Part shown: one piece after another, positions 47,021 to 57,795 of the stretch | How the letters are laid out: every line of letters begins with the position of its first letter | Position numbering within the stretch: the stretch's first letter is position 1 | Source: Rhipicephalus microplus | Lineage: Eukaryota > Arthropoda > Arachnida > Ixodida > Ixodidae | Reading direction: 5' to 3' | DNA length: 64,000 nucleotides | Assembly: GCF_043290135.1 (NCBI RefSeq) | Contig: NC_134710.1 | Coordinates: 455,576,376 to 455,640,375, forward strand | The notes under the pieces: model-generated | The model's database searches: none | Told to the model about the DNA's origin: nothing | What the model saw: the letters and a program-made list of their open reading frames with translations, nothing else | Made by a program: the position numbers and the translations under genes

Positions 47021-48444
47021 TCCACGGCAGTTTTTTTTTGCTCTCTTCGCACGCGTAGTTGAAAGAAGAAAGGCTAGGTGCTAGAGAAAGGAAAGGGTGA
47101 AGCGTGGCACCGGCGCGTGAGAGACCGCCCCTCCTGCCGTCAAGGCGCAGAACCATGCTCTCGCAAGGACCAAGGGCGGCAGAAGATAGCGTCTTTTTTC
47201 TTTCCTTCAACCACACAATCATTCAACCCAGCGACGGCTTTCTTTTTTTCGCTCTGACTCTCTTTGCACACGGCATTGGAAGGAGGAGGGTCTTTACGTG
47301 GCAGGGACCGAAAAGGCAGAAGCGTGCCTCGGGCGCTTGGCAGATTGGCATTTGAGAGAAAGCAAACATTCTATCACAGCCATTTCTTTCCTTTTCATTT
47401 TCTTCCCGGGAAGCGTTGAGGTGTCGCAGGTGCCGCGACAGGATTGGGCGGGGTGCTTGAGAGCATTTTCGGAGCGCAGTATGTTCGATTTAACCGTCGG
47501 AAGTGCTTGGGCATTTGAATTACCGGACGTTTTCGCCCATCGGAATACCCTTAGCTTTGACGGGACCTCAAAGTGAGTTCGAATTAACCGGAAGTTCGAA
47601 TTAAGCATGTTAGAAATAATGATATTTGACTGCATACGGGCTAGCTACGAAGACACATGCGAGGCGACAGTGATTTATTTACTTTCTTTCATTGCAACAG
47701 CCTGATTGGTTTCACCTGGCGATAGAATTTTAGAATTAACTATTGAGTAAGCGACTCGATCACACATGAGGCCACGCCGCAAGTAACACAATTTTTTTTC
47801 GGTGACAGATGTAGACATTAAAAAATTTGAAAATTTATTATTGGAAGGCGCTGCCGCCGTGTGACATCTACGCAGTCATTGGCAAAGAAAAAAAACTGCA
47901 TATGTTGAAATGAACCAACTAGCTTGGTAAGCAACCATTTTTAAAATACTGAAGTGGTTTCGACTCACCGGCCCCGGCTTGCAATGGGCGTCCATCCGAT
48001 GAAAGCTTCAACGGTCGCTTCGTTCGCCGGATGTCACTTGAATCCCCTTCGCGAAAACATTTGAAATAGTCAAAATAAACAGAGCGAGAAAGAGTGTGTC
48101 GATCGGCAAAGGCTAGAATTATTTACATCGAAACGAAACAGTCCGAGACACATCCGAACGTACAGCGAGCTGTTACCTGCCGTCGCAACCGTTGACCGTC
48201 TTATACGTTGAAATGAGGATAATGATGTCGATAGGCTGGTGCTGACCTTGAATTAGCTGGAGCAAAAACTATTATAAAAATTGATGACGCAGCACATCTT
48301 TAAGAAAAACTACTTGCTGTAAGAAGTTTTCTCATGTGTTGCGGTCCGCAAAAATGTAGTATTTGATCATTTTAAAATTAAATTTGGCCCCGAGGAGGGC
48401 ACCCCTACAATGAAGTGCAATCCTCATTTTCACTGATTAAAAGA

Positions 48445-48592
48445 AAAAAAAAGACAAATCTAGTTTCTGGTTCACTAAGCATTACGGCTAGGTGGCGTTA
48501 GCCACCGCCCGATCCAAGGGGTACAGCCACATCCATCCATCCATCCATCCATCCATCCATCCATCCATCCATCCATCCATCCATCCATCCAT
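48445..48592 (+). repeat. LINE 3' end with (CATC)n tail, copy 1
   Basis: AAGACAAATCTAG, then TTCACTAAGCATTACGGCTA and GGTGGCGTTAGCCACCGCCC, lead into (CATC)n at 48,530-48,592, about 63 bp. The same sequence in inverted orientation occurs at about 48,650-48,760 and is the 3' end of the minus-strand LINE. This block is therefore a severely 5'-truncated plus-strand copy of the same LINE family with its repeat tail. Confidence 0.75.
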
Positions 48593-48644
48593 TTCTGCTT
48601 CAAAAATCTATAGTGAATCTACTAAACTCCCTCACTTGCGCTAT

Positions 48645-49664
48645 AGCTGGATGGATGGATAGATTGATATAGCTTTACCCTTCCGATCGGGAGGCGGCTA
48701 ACGCCACATAGCCATAATACTTAGTGAAGTAACCATTATATTTATCTTTTTTTTTCCTTTACATAGTGAGGTTGAAGATTCGTACTTTGCATTGAAGGGC
48801 TTAATTTTCACTCGTGCCTTGACTTTAGCCACCAATCAGATAACCTCCTTCTAGTTAAGGCTACCCGCTTAAAGCCTATCTTGCCCTCCCTGCCCCTAAA
48901 CCCCAGGGCTTTGAAAAATTTTGCGCCGTCATCCTGAACTATAGGGTGAAGCCCTTTACAGAACATTATCAAGTGTTCGGCAGTTTCTTCTCCTTTCCAC
49001 ACGCACTGTATACTGTGTCTACCCCTTCGTATTTGGCCCGATAAGTTTTGGTTCGCAATACTCCCGTCCAGGCCTTAAACCATAGAGAACTACCTCGAGT
49101 ATTATCATAGATCCTTTTCTTGGCAATTTCCTGCATAAAGGTCGATAGATCTCTAGTGCGGACTTCTTAATCATGCCAATTCTCCACATGTCAGTCCCGT
49201 TTTCTGGACTTTCTTCTTAACCGATAGTTCTTTTTGGTTTAGCCACCTGCTGTTTTCTAAGTATTTACCAGTCAATTTCGCTGGTGCACTTCCTCCATTT
49301 TGTATCGACATTCTTCATGTACGAGTAGCAGAAAACCTTCCTAGCCCAACCCTCCTCCCCCATTTCTCTCAATCGCTTTTCAACTTTTATCTTGCTGCTA
49401 GCTTCCGTGCCCTCAAATGATGTCCAACCCATAGCACATTGTACTCCCTGATTTGGTGCACTCCCGTGAGCTCCTAAACAACCCTACCTATTCCACGTTG
49501 CCTAATTTCTGATTTTGCTTGAACTTATGATCTCAAGAACAAGACCGCATTTCCGAACGTCAGCCCAGGAAGAATGACCCCTTTCCATGTTCCTCTCACA
49601 ACATCATACCTAATGTACTTCCACAGTGCCCTACTTTTCATCACTGCTGCATTCCTGTTACCTT
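48645..49664 (-). pseudogene. LINE 3' end, duplicated copy
   Basis: The minus strand encodes the C-terminal finger region at 48,808-49,002 (WKGEETAEHLIMFCKGLHP, i.e. part of a Cys/His finger, then a basic KRVALTRRRLSDWW tail), followed by the 3' UTR and an ATCC-type tail near 48,645. It is identical at protein level to 50,659-50,853. It is cut at its 5' side at 49,664, where the tandem copy starts. Confidence 0.75.
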
Positions 49665-51515
49665 AAAAAATTTGAAAATTTATTATTGGAATGCGCTGCC
49701 GCCGTGTGACATCTACGCAGTCATTGGCAAAGAAAAAAAACTGCATATGTTGAAATGAACCAACTAGCTTGGTAAGCAACCATTTTTAAAATACTGAAGT
49801 GGTTTCGACTCACCGGCCCCGGCTTGCAATGGGCGTCCATCCGATGAAAGCTTCAACGGTCGCTTCGTTCGCCGGATGTCACTTGAATCCCCTTCGCGAA
49901 AACATTTGAAATAGTCAAAATAAACAGAGCGAGAAAGAGTGTGTCGATCGGCAAAGGCTAGAATTATTTACATCGAAACGAAACAGTCCGAGACACATCT
50001 GAACGTACAGCGAGCTGTTACCTGCCGTCGCAACCGTTGACCGTCTTATACGTTGAAATGAGGATAATGATGTCGATAGGCTGGTGCTGACCTTGAATTA
50101 GCTGGAGCAAAAACTATTATAAAAATTGATGACGCAGCACATCTTTAAGAAAAACTACTTGCTGTAAGAAGTTTTCTCACGTGTTGCGGTCCGCAAAAAT
50201 GTAGTATTTGATCATTTTAAAATTAAATTTGGCCCCGAGGAGGGCACCCCTACAATGAAGTGCAATCCTCATTTTCACTGATTAAAAGAAAAAAAAGACA
50301 AATCTAGTTTCTGGTTCACTAAGCATTACGGCTAGGTGGCGTTAGCCACCGCCCGATCCAAGGGGTACAGCCACATCCATCCATCCATCCATCCATCCAT
50401 CCATCCATCCATCCATCCATCCATCCATCCATCCATCCATCCATTTCTGCTTCAAAAATCTATAGTGAATCTACTAAACTCCCTCACTTGCGCTATAGCT
50501 GGATGGATGGATAGATTGATATAGCTTTACCCTTCCGATCGGGAGGCGGCTAACGCCACATAGCCATAATACTTAGTGAAGTAACCATTATATTTATCTT
50601 TTTTTTCCTTTACATAGTGAGGTTGAAGATTCGTACTTTGCATTGAAGGGCTTAATTTTCACTCGTGCCTTGACTTTAGCCACCAATCAGATAACCTCCT
50701 TCTAGTTAAGGCTACCCGCTTAAAGCCTATCTTGCCCTCCCTGCCCCTAAACCCCAGGGCTTTGAAAAATTTTGCGCCGTCATCCTGAACTATAGGGTGA
50801 AGCCCTTTACAGAACATTATCAAGTGTTCGGCAGTTTCTTCTCCTTTCCACACGCACTGTATACTGTGTCTACCCCTTCGTATTTGGCCCGATAAGTTTT
50901 GGTTCGCAATACTCCCGTCCAGGCCTTAAACCATAGAGAACTACCTCGAGTATTATCATAGATCCTTTTCTTGGCAATTTCCTGCATAAAGGTCGATAGA
51001 TCTCTAGTGCGGACTTCTTAATCATGCCAATTCTCCACATGTCAGTCCCGTTTTCTGGACTTTCTTCTTAACCGATAGTTCTTTTTGGTTTAGCCACCTG
51101 CTGTTTTCTAAGTATTTACCAGTCAATTTCGCTGGTGCACTTCCTCCATTTTGTATCGACATTCTTCATGTACGAGTAGCAGAAAACCTTCCTAGCCCAA
51201 CCCTCCTCCCCCATTTCTCTCAATCGCTTTTCAACTTTTATCTTGCTGCTAGCTTCCGTGCCCTCAAATGATGTCCAACCCATAGCACATTGTACTCCCT
51301 GATTTGGTGCACTCCCGTGAGCTCCTAAACAACCCTACCTATTCCACGTTGCCTAATTTCTGATTTTGCTTGAACTTATGATCTCAAGAACAAGACCGCA
51401 TTTCCGAACGTCAGCCCAGGAAGAATGACCCCTTTCCATGTTCCTCTCACAACATCATACCTAATGTACTTCCACAGTGCCCTACTTTTCATCACTGCTG
51501 CATTCCTGTTACCTT
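49665..51515. repeat. Tandem duplication, copy 2 (1.85 kb)
   Basis: This is the direct repeat of copy 1, offset by 1,845 bp at the start and 1,851 bp at the end; most of the difference is two additional CATC units. Beyond 51,515 the minus-strand LINE continues uninterrupted (TTTAGTCGTCACG), whereas copy 1 stops there and joins copy 2. So the duplication arose after the LINE had inserted, or it is an assembly artefact. Confidence 0.93.
50290..50444 (+). repeat. LINE 3' end with (CATC)n tail, copy 2
   Basis: Duplicate of the block at 48,445. Here (CATC)n spans 50,374-50,444, about 71 bp, two units longer. The frame over it encodes repeated SIHP peptides and is not a gene. Confidence 0.75.
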
Positions 51516-51689
51516 TAGTCGTCACGTATATTTCGTGTTCCCTTAGGTACTCGGTCCGATTGCTTAACCATGCGCCCAGATATTTTATTTAACTGTTATC
51601 ATTCGCGTGAACTCCTGTATTCTAAACTCACTACCTTCGTTATCATTAAATATCATGACCGCTGATTTTTCCCTAATGAATCTAAAATC

Positions 51690-52560
51690 TCACCTATCTC
51701 CCTCATTACTGCAGATGTCCATCAATCTCTGCAAATCTTCCTTGTTGTCGGCCATTAGTACTATATCATCTGCGCACAATAATGCTGGTAGCGTCTGATC
51801 AATGAGTTTTTCTTGTTTGACTAAAGAAAGGTTGATGACAAGTTCACTTCCCCCTAATTTGGCATCTAAAGCCTATAGGTACATCATGAGTAACAAGGGT
51901 GACAGTGACCACCCCTGCCTAATTCTCGTTTCACTTCTGTGGGCTTGGATACCTGTTTTTCCCACTTTATATATAACTACCTTGTTACTTTTATAGATTT
52001 TATTTAAAAGATTAGTGACTCCAACTTCCACGCCTAGTTTGTCCAGTATTCCTCACAATCCCTCTTGAGCCATGCTATTGTACGCTCCCTTGATATCCAA
52101 AAATGCTAGCTACAGGAGCCTTTGTTCCTTTTCTGCTATTTCGATGCACCGCGTCAGTGAGAACAGACTGTCATACAACCTCCTGTGTTTCCAAAACCCA
52201 TTCTGCAGTTCCCCCAGCACCTTCTCAATCTCTATCCATGCCTGCCGTCTTTCCTTTATAATCTGCATCGCCAGCCTGTAGACCACTGATATCACTGTTA
52301 TAGGACGGTAGTTGTTTATGTCAGCTTTGTCCCCATTTCCTTTATAGATCATGCTTATCCTGCTAAGTTTCCATTCATCGAGAACTTCTCTATCGATTAT
52401 TATTTTGCTCACTGCCTCTCTCAAAGCCTGCTTAGACTTCGGACCTATTGTCTTTATCAGCATAATTGGAATGCCATTTGCGCCTGTTGATGTACTACTA
52501 GGAACCATTTTCTCAGCTCTTTCCCACTCTTGTGAAAATGGAGCCATTGCGCCACTTGAG
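51690..52560 (-). pseudogene. LINE reverse transcriptase, disrupted
   Basis: The minus frame at 52,110-52,547 carries the N-terminal RT: ANGIPIMLIKTIGPKSK, then ISMIYKGNGDKADINNYRPI and GELQNGFWKHRRLYDSLFSL. The catalytic region is readable further down near 51,700-51,785 as LLCADDIVLMADNKEDLQ, so the A-D-D box survives with Cys before it. Between them the frame is broken near 52,070-52,110 and again near 51,830. It would have copied LINE RNA into DNA; this copy cannot. Confidence 0.75.
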
Positions 52561-53199
52561 TCATCCTTGTGTATTGTGGTGCATAAAGCGCTTTTTCGTT
52601 GAAATTTTTCTGTTACCCTTGTTCTTATATATTCGATAGCTTCGTTCCCTTCTAGTCTAGCACCTTGAACTGTAGTTACAAACCTTCGCTCTAGGCTCGT
52701 CTCATTTCTTAGGGAGTTTAGATGGTTCCGAAATTTCGCAGCTGCCTTTTTATCTTTTTATGTACTTCTGCCAGCCACTGAGTTCCCTTTCTCCAAATTT
52801 TTTAATTGATCAGAAAGGATGCATTCTTTGTACAGCTTAGAAAGATTTTCCATTTTCTTTCAACATCATCTGTCGGTTCACCCCACTGCTTAGCATATTT
52901 GTGTTCCCTAGAAGCTTCCTGACGTTTTGCTATTTCTCTCTTGACTTCCTCATCTCACCAACTTCTGGGTTTTTGTCTTCTTTTCCGGGGTGACTCGTCA
53001 CGTGACTTAGCAAGCTCTAGCTCAAACAGACTAATTAAATTCGTGTATTTCCCCACTGCTTTATTATCCTCAGTGATTACTTTCTCAATTCGTTTAGTGG
53101 CTATTTCAATTTGCCTTTCTGAATAAAAAATTTCCTGTAGTTCCTCATCTTGTCTCCTTCCCACTTTCACTGCTCTTCCAAAAACATAGCTTGATACGT

Positions 53200-53830
53200 T
53201 TGTGCTCACTACCCATACTTCTGGAGCAACCTTTATCTATGTGCATTCCCCTGAGCTTATCATACATCCTATGTGACATTAGTGCGTGATCTATCGTCGA
53301 TTGCAGCCTTCCTACCTCTCATGTTATTTGCCCTTCACACTTCTCGGTACTATGCAAATAATCGAATCAAGCGTTTCACACATATCCTTGATCATTTTGC
53401 CTTTCGGGTCAGTATACTCATCTATATCTTCTATGTGCGCATTATTATCTGCTAGTATAAGTATCTCGCACTCTCCTCCTAACTCCTGAATGTCATTCGA
53501 TATACACTCTGTCATTGCCCGGTTTTCCTCTCTGGTCTTTGCTCCCGTCCACAAGTACACGAAAACAAGGAGTGTCATCTGCCCAGCTTCTTCCCTCTTA
53601 ACCATAAATGTTCCATGCATCCCTGCTTGACTCATTGCCAACCCATACTTTTTGTATTAATGCACCAATTCCACCCCCCCTTTTGCTGCCTTCTGTTTTG
53701 GTGCAATATTCCCGTACGTAGTCCAGATTGCAAGGTGGTTGCTCCATGCCTGTGGTTGCTCCAAACACGAAAAGTTGCGTCAGCCTCTTCTCCTTCCGCT
53801 TCTACACTTGGGTCCACTTTCAAACCAACC
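53200..53830 (-). pseudogene. LINE endonuclease region, disrupted
   Basis: The minus frame at 53,632-53,823 starts with KVDPSVEAEGEEADATFRVW, following a short C-x2-C near 53,835. The next frame holds GGWNW/GGIGALIQKVWVG and then 53,324-53,641 with GQMTLLVFVYLW and EILILADNNAHIEDIDEYTD, the counterpart of G-D-F-N as A-D-N-N. It resembles the endonuclease at 46.2-47.0 kb. Frameshifts separate the parts. Confidence 0.7.
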
Positions 53831-54290
53831 CCACATCCTGAACACTTTACAGTCTTTTTAACAATGTCTTTCCGACTCCAATTGTCCCTATGACTTGTCT
53901 CACTCGATAATTACAAAAATCAAGTGCTGCCCTAGGAAAAAAAGAAACTCTAAGCTCTACTACAAGAATTTGCGTGTTCAATGTACGTGCACCTTCCTCA
54001 CGGGGTATTAAAAGAAAAACAACAACAACAAAAAAACAAAAAATTAAACACACACACGCGCAAACTAATAAATACCTGGTGATTGACCCCGAAAAAGCCG
54101 TACAATAAAATAAGGGCTACAGGGATTTTAACTGCTGCCCTATAATTATAAACACCAGCTCAAAACATGCAAAACAACTTATCTGCACAGTCGATCGCGA
54201 GCGCTCAAAAAACACGTTCATCCACCGTGACAGTCCAAACCGAACTCCGCTGTGGTAGATTTTTTTTGCTCCGAACAGGTGATTACTTGA

Positions 54291-55404
54291 ACTTGAGTTT
54301 TCGGGGCCTGTCCTCTCTTTACGGTGCGATAGTGACAGTTCTGACCACTAAGGCTGACCGAAGACAAAAAAATGGTCCCGCGTCAAGTTCGCTAAAGCAG
54401 ACACAACCTCCAAATCTAAAAATATGACTTTGATTTATTATTGTGGAGGCAGAAAACCCATTTTAAAATTAATCAACTAAGCTTAGTCAAGCAGCAGAAA
54501 ATTCAATATGGCGATGTCCATACAGGTTCATGGCGCGGCTCGAAACAAGCGATTTAGTCCGAAAAATCCAACTTTAGGGGGCGATTTCGTCCGAAAAATT
54601 GGTCTAAAAATGCACTAGCCCTTTAGCAATCCTGACGGTGCACTTTTGAAGTCTGAAATATCCAACAAGCTCAAACTTTTGGACGCCGAAAAATTGGTCG
54701 GCGACTGTATTATTCTGCCGACCCCCCTTGGCCACCGGGGCTCGCTCACTTTGCCCGCTGCCGCGCGCCACATTGTTCCATCTGCGTGCCGCACGCACTT
54801 TTTTTATCCATGCGCCACAGCGGTGTTTACAAACAGTGCAAGTATAGAGATATAGCAGCTGATAGGCACACAGTGACCGAAGGTCACGAATTCTCTCGCG
54901 CCAACTGGTGGCCGCATACTGGAAATACGAAACTTGAAGGCACACCCTTAAGCCCGTGATATACGAGGGATGATGAAAGGGATTGTTGTCGCCGTGGCTA
55001 GCCATGGCTGTCGCGAGGGGCCATTCATTCATTGCCATCACGTAGCAGGTTTCTGCCAGAAAAAAATCACTTGTTGCCCAGAAAAGATTGTGACAAATTC
55101 CGCGACATAGTAGCACTCCAGATTCTTGCTTTGGTTGCAATAGATGGATAGCAAATTATTGCTCACACAGAGGATTTTGTGCTACGATGCCCGTCAGCAT
55201 AGACTTCCAGTTCGAGATTCCGTGCCACCGTACGAAAAATTTTGCCAGGGCTGTCGCTTTCTGCGGGCTTCACCGAGCAGCTGCGGTGCCCTTTTCTCAC
55301 AGATTGTTTCATACTACGTTGTAGAGCTATGCAGCTTATTTGAATTGTAATTGCAGTCACTACGAGATAGTTATATTCGTGCAAGCAATCATTTTTTAGT
55401 TCAA
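54291..55404. other. Unassigned, one 178-codon minus frame
   Basis: The longest frame is minus 54,604-55,140. Its translation has no domain I recognise, and the DNA has repeat-like features (TTAGTCCGAAAAATCCAAC and GTCCGAAAAATTGGTC near 54,557-54,603). It is more likely a dispersed repeat than a host gene. Confidence 0.35.
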
Positions 55405-56059
55405 GCAGCATGTACCTCCCTGCAGGGGCGTGTGCTTACGCAGGCGTTTGGTGTGTAGCTACACCACGGACCCGAGCTAACGAGGGGGCTTCGACTCCCT
55501 CCCACGCCTAGCCGTGCGTGGCTGTGCCATGTCCGGGGAAAAGGGGATCCTGGGTTGAGCGGACGCCGGGTGATTCGACCTTTAAGGTCCGCCGGCAGAG
55601 GCAACACACCCCTTTGTCCCCGGCTTCACGTAGATGGCACCCCTGGACTGACCCATGCAGAAGAAATCGGCAGTCACCTTTTTCTCATTCCTCCATCTCT
55701 CTCTACATCTTCATATTTGCCATCACTTTTTATCTTTCCTGTCTTCTTGTTTCTTCCTTTTACTTCCAATTTTCCTGGCGATGAGGGTTAACCCTGAGCA
55801 AATAGCCTACCTTGGTCGAGGCGCATTGGGTTATAGAGGTGTTGTACGGCTGGCGTCAGCAAGTATTTAGTATTTATGAACTTGTAGCGTCCACTCGTTG
55901 GGGTACATGGTGGGTGGTCGCCAACACTGCTGAATAAATATTAAACCGGCATGCATGAAGCATTCCCCTCACTTACCGATCGTACCGGCTTGAAGCAGGT
56001 ACGCACCGATTACAAAAATTTTCAACAGGCCAATAGAAACGTTTCCTCACTTTCATGTC

Positions 56060-57090
56060 ATCCACTGTGAAAAAAACTGGAAAGCAAGCCAGGACCGTCT
56101 CTCCCTTCGTAGTTGCTAGATGTCTTACCGAAACTCTTGGCGCTGGATACAAGGTAACCAAAATGGCAAGCGCAGACCTCCTCTTCTAAATACGGGACAA
56201 AGAAAAATTTGAAAAGCTAGACCGTCTCTTAGCTTTCGGTGGCATACCAATAACCTTAACACCACACAGATCAATGAACACAACTCGCGGAGTGATATCT
56301 GACATGGAATTACTTGACCTGACCGAGACTGAACTTTTGAAGGGGTGGAAGAGCCAAAATCTGACTAATTTACAGAGAATTATCATAGGAAGAGACAAAA
56401 AGGAAACACCAACGAAACACCTATAACTCATGTTTGCTTCCAGTAAATTGCCAGAAACCATTCAAACAGGGTACACGAAAACTTCGATCAGGCTATACAT
56501 ACCAAACCCCATTTGTTGCTTCCAATGTCAAAGGTATGGCCATGGCTCTAAAAGCTGTCATAGTCGCCAGACCTGTGCACTATGTGGAGCCCTGGACCAC
56601 GTGTCTGAGAACTGCAAAGAGCAGCCGCACTGTGTAAACTGTGACGGAAAGCATGCTGCGTATTCACGTTCCTGTCCATACTGGAAGAAAGAAAACGTTT
56701 CTTTTGAGGAAGCAAGGAAAAGTCTCGCCATTGTATGGCCCAACGTATGCTGATGCAGTGCGTCAGGGGGCACCGCCGCACTAGCGCTCGCCACTCCCTC
56801 GGCCTGCACATATCGAGCCGGAGGTTGTGGCACCTGCCCCCAAGGCTGCTCTAGTCCAGACTACTCCGCCTACTCCCGAACAGAGACCGGAGACCTCAGG
56901 GTCCTCAGGTGTCGAGGCCTCGCCTCACTAGGCGAGGCGCAGAATTCGAGCAACCAGCTCACACGTGTGGGCATCCAGTGCCTCCGAGGAGGCAATGGAT
57001 ACGTCGGTACCCTTGGTGCCGGAGGAGTGACGTGGCTCCTTAGAGCGCGTGAAGAAATCAAAAAAGCAAATAACGGGGCCTGGTGATGAC
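56060..57090 (+). pseudogene. LINE ORF1 (gag-like), three CCHC knuckles
   Basis: ORF1 proteins coat LINE RNA. One reading phase runs from about 56,067 to 56,753 but is cut by TAA at 56,187-56,189 and 56,424-56,426 and by TGA at 56,751-56,753. The N-terminal part (RCLTETLGAGYKVTKMASAD) resembles the RNA-binding region of such proteins. Three zinc knuckles follow in order: CFQCQRYGHGSKSC, CALCGALDHVSENC and CVNCDGKHAAYSRSC. A proline/serine-rich tail is readable beyond 56,753 in broken form. Confidence 0.8.
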
Positions 57091-57184
57091 CCTGTTACTT
57101 GAATTCTAATTTCCCGCCTAAACAAACTCGCTGCTCATACACTCAGCACTACTATAACTTTACCATGAACACTCAAATAATTCA

Positions 57185-57566
57185 ATAGAATATCAGGGGC
57201 CTTCTCTGGAACCATGACGATTTACAAGAACTTTTACACAAACACTCACCAAAAGTGAAGTGGTGTGTGTAAAAGAAACACAGCTAAATGCAAAACACAC
57301 CAACTTTTTACGTATATATGCTATTTTGCGAAAAGACCCTGATGATGCCGTGACATCATCTGGAGGTGTTGCCATCATAGTGAATCCAGGAATTGCATGC
57401 ACACACTTTCAACTTCAAACATCTCTTGAGGCAGTGGCTGTTCGAGCTGTGCTTTTCGACAAACTCATGACAATTTGCACTTTTTACGTACCTCCAAGCT
57501 GTCACCTACAAAAACATGAATTCCAGTCCTTATTTTATGAATTTCCAGAACCTTTTGCTCTCCTTG
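57185..57566 (+). pseudogene. LINE ORF2 endonuclease, 5' part
   Basis: The plus strand reads CVKETQLN near 57,263 (the catalytic E of APE-type endonucleases is in this E-T motif), then SSGGVAIIVNPGIACTHFQL and TICTFYVPPSCHLQKHEF, all standard for the I/jockey-group endonuclease. The N-terminal motif is blurred by stops before 57,260. The domain is cut after EFPEPFALL by the gypsy 5' LTR; the LTR supplies the bases that continue the frame to 57,820, which is not real protein. Confidence 0.8.
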
Positions 57567-57776
57567 TGTTGTATTGTTTAGTTTGTAACGCCAGAGAAAC
57601 CAGCTGCGCGCGCAACATTTCGTTTGGGCCCTGTGCGCCTTCATTCTCCCTTTCCCCCCTCCCTTCACCCTCTTCTAATGCCGATGTATATAACCACGCT
57701 GCGGACAATAAACGCTGCTCGTTGACTGCCCGACCATCGTCCTTGCTGCTTCGCTGCGCGCGCCTAAGTTACAACA
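57567..57776 (+). repeat. 5' LTR of gypsy element
   Basis: Starts TGTTGTATTG and ends TTACAACA, with TG...CA ends. It contains a TATA-like GTATATAACC near 57,687 and AATAAA at 57,707-57,712, which are the expected promoter and poly(A) signals. About seven of 210 positions differ from the 3' LTR. Confidence 0.93.
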
Positions 57777-57777
57777 G

Positions 57778-57795
57778 TGGCGACGAGGATGGGAT
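57778..57795 (+). promoter_or_regulatory. Primer-binding site of gypsy element
   Basis: One base after the 5' LTR, TGGCGACGAGGATGGGAT begins with TGG, complementary to a tRNA CCA end, as expected for priming of minus-strand DNA. The cognate tRNA was not assigned. It overlaps the gag ATG at 57,789. Confidence 0.6.

Larger units (their letters stand above)
43296..47110 (-). mobile_element. Minus-strand LINE (endonuclease-RT type)
   Basis: Read on the minus strand: a 5' region from about 47,100, an APE-type endonuclease (47,020-46,183), a linker, RT (45,420-44,596) and a C-terminal part with a CCHC-like finger ending about 43,740. A 3' UTR follows, with a CATCAT-rich tail (plus-strand GGTGATGATGATAAGGATGA at about 43,298). 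Frameshifts occur in the endonuclease and C-terminal parts. Its endonuclease is similar to that of the LINE at 50.5-54.3 kb, so they share a lineage. The 3' and 5' edges are approximate and no target duplication was identified. Confidence 0.8.
42889..47632. mobile_element. Pogo/Tigger-like DNA element split by LINE
   Basis: The left end CAGTCGAATCTCGATAATTC is preceded by TA (42,887-42,888). The right end, in reverse complement from 47,632, is CAGTCAAATATCATTATTTC, followed in both cases by repeated TTCGAA-type words. CAGTC ends with TA targets are typical of pogo/Tigger elements. The right flank is CA, not TA, presumably mutated. Only about 42,889-43,295 and 47,110-47,632 belong to it; the middle is a LINE. 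No transposase is readable, so it is probably non-autonomous or gutted. Confidence 0.55.
47818..49664. repeat. Tandem duplication, copy 1 (1.85 kb)
   Basis: This segment, starting TTAAAAAATTTGAAAATT and ending TTCCTGTTACCTT, is repeated almost base for base immediately downstream. It contains about 0.6 kb of unassigned AT-rich DNA, a plus-strand LINE 3' end with CATC microsatellite, and the 3' end of a minus-strand LINE. Between the copies I noticed only three substitutions (for example GGAAGGCG/GGAATGCG at the start), two homopolymer length changes and a CATC length change. Confidence 0.93.
50495..54290 (-). mobile_element. Minus-strand LINE, nearly full length, degraded
   Basis: On the minus strand: a 5' UTR from about 54,290, an N-terminal Cys-rich piece, an endonuclease (53,830-53,200), a basic linker, RT (52,560-51,690), a C-terminal finger (50,853-50,659) and a 3' end with ATCC tail near 50,495. 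The 3' part lies in tandem-duplication copy 2. There are many frameshifts and stops. The endonuclease and RT resemble those of the LINE at 43.3-47.1 kb; the clade is uncertain (APE-type endonuclease). Confidence 0.8.

Noticed and set aside
50336..50524. Open frame with SIHPSIHP repeats
   Set aside because: It is a translation of the CATC microsatellite tail of a LINE.
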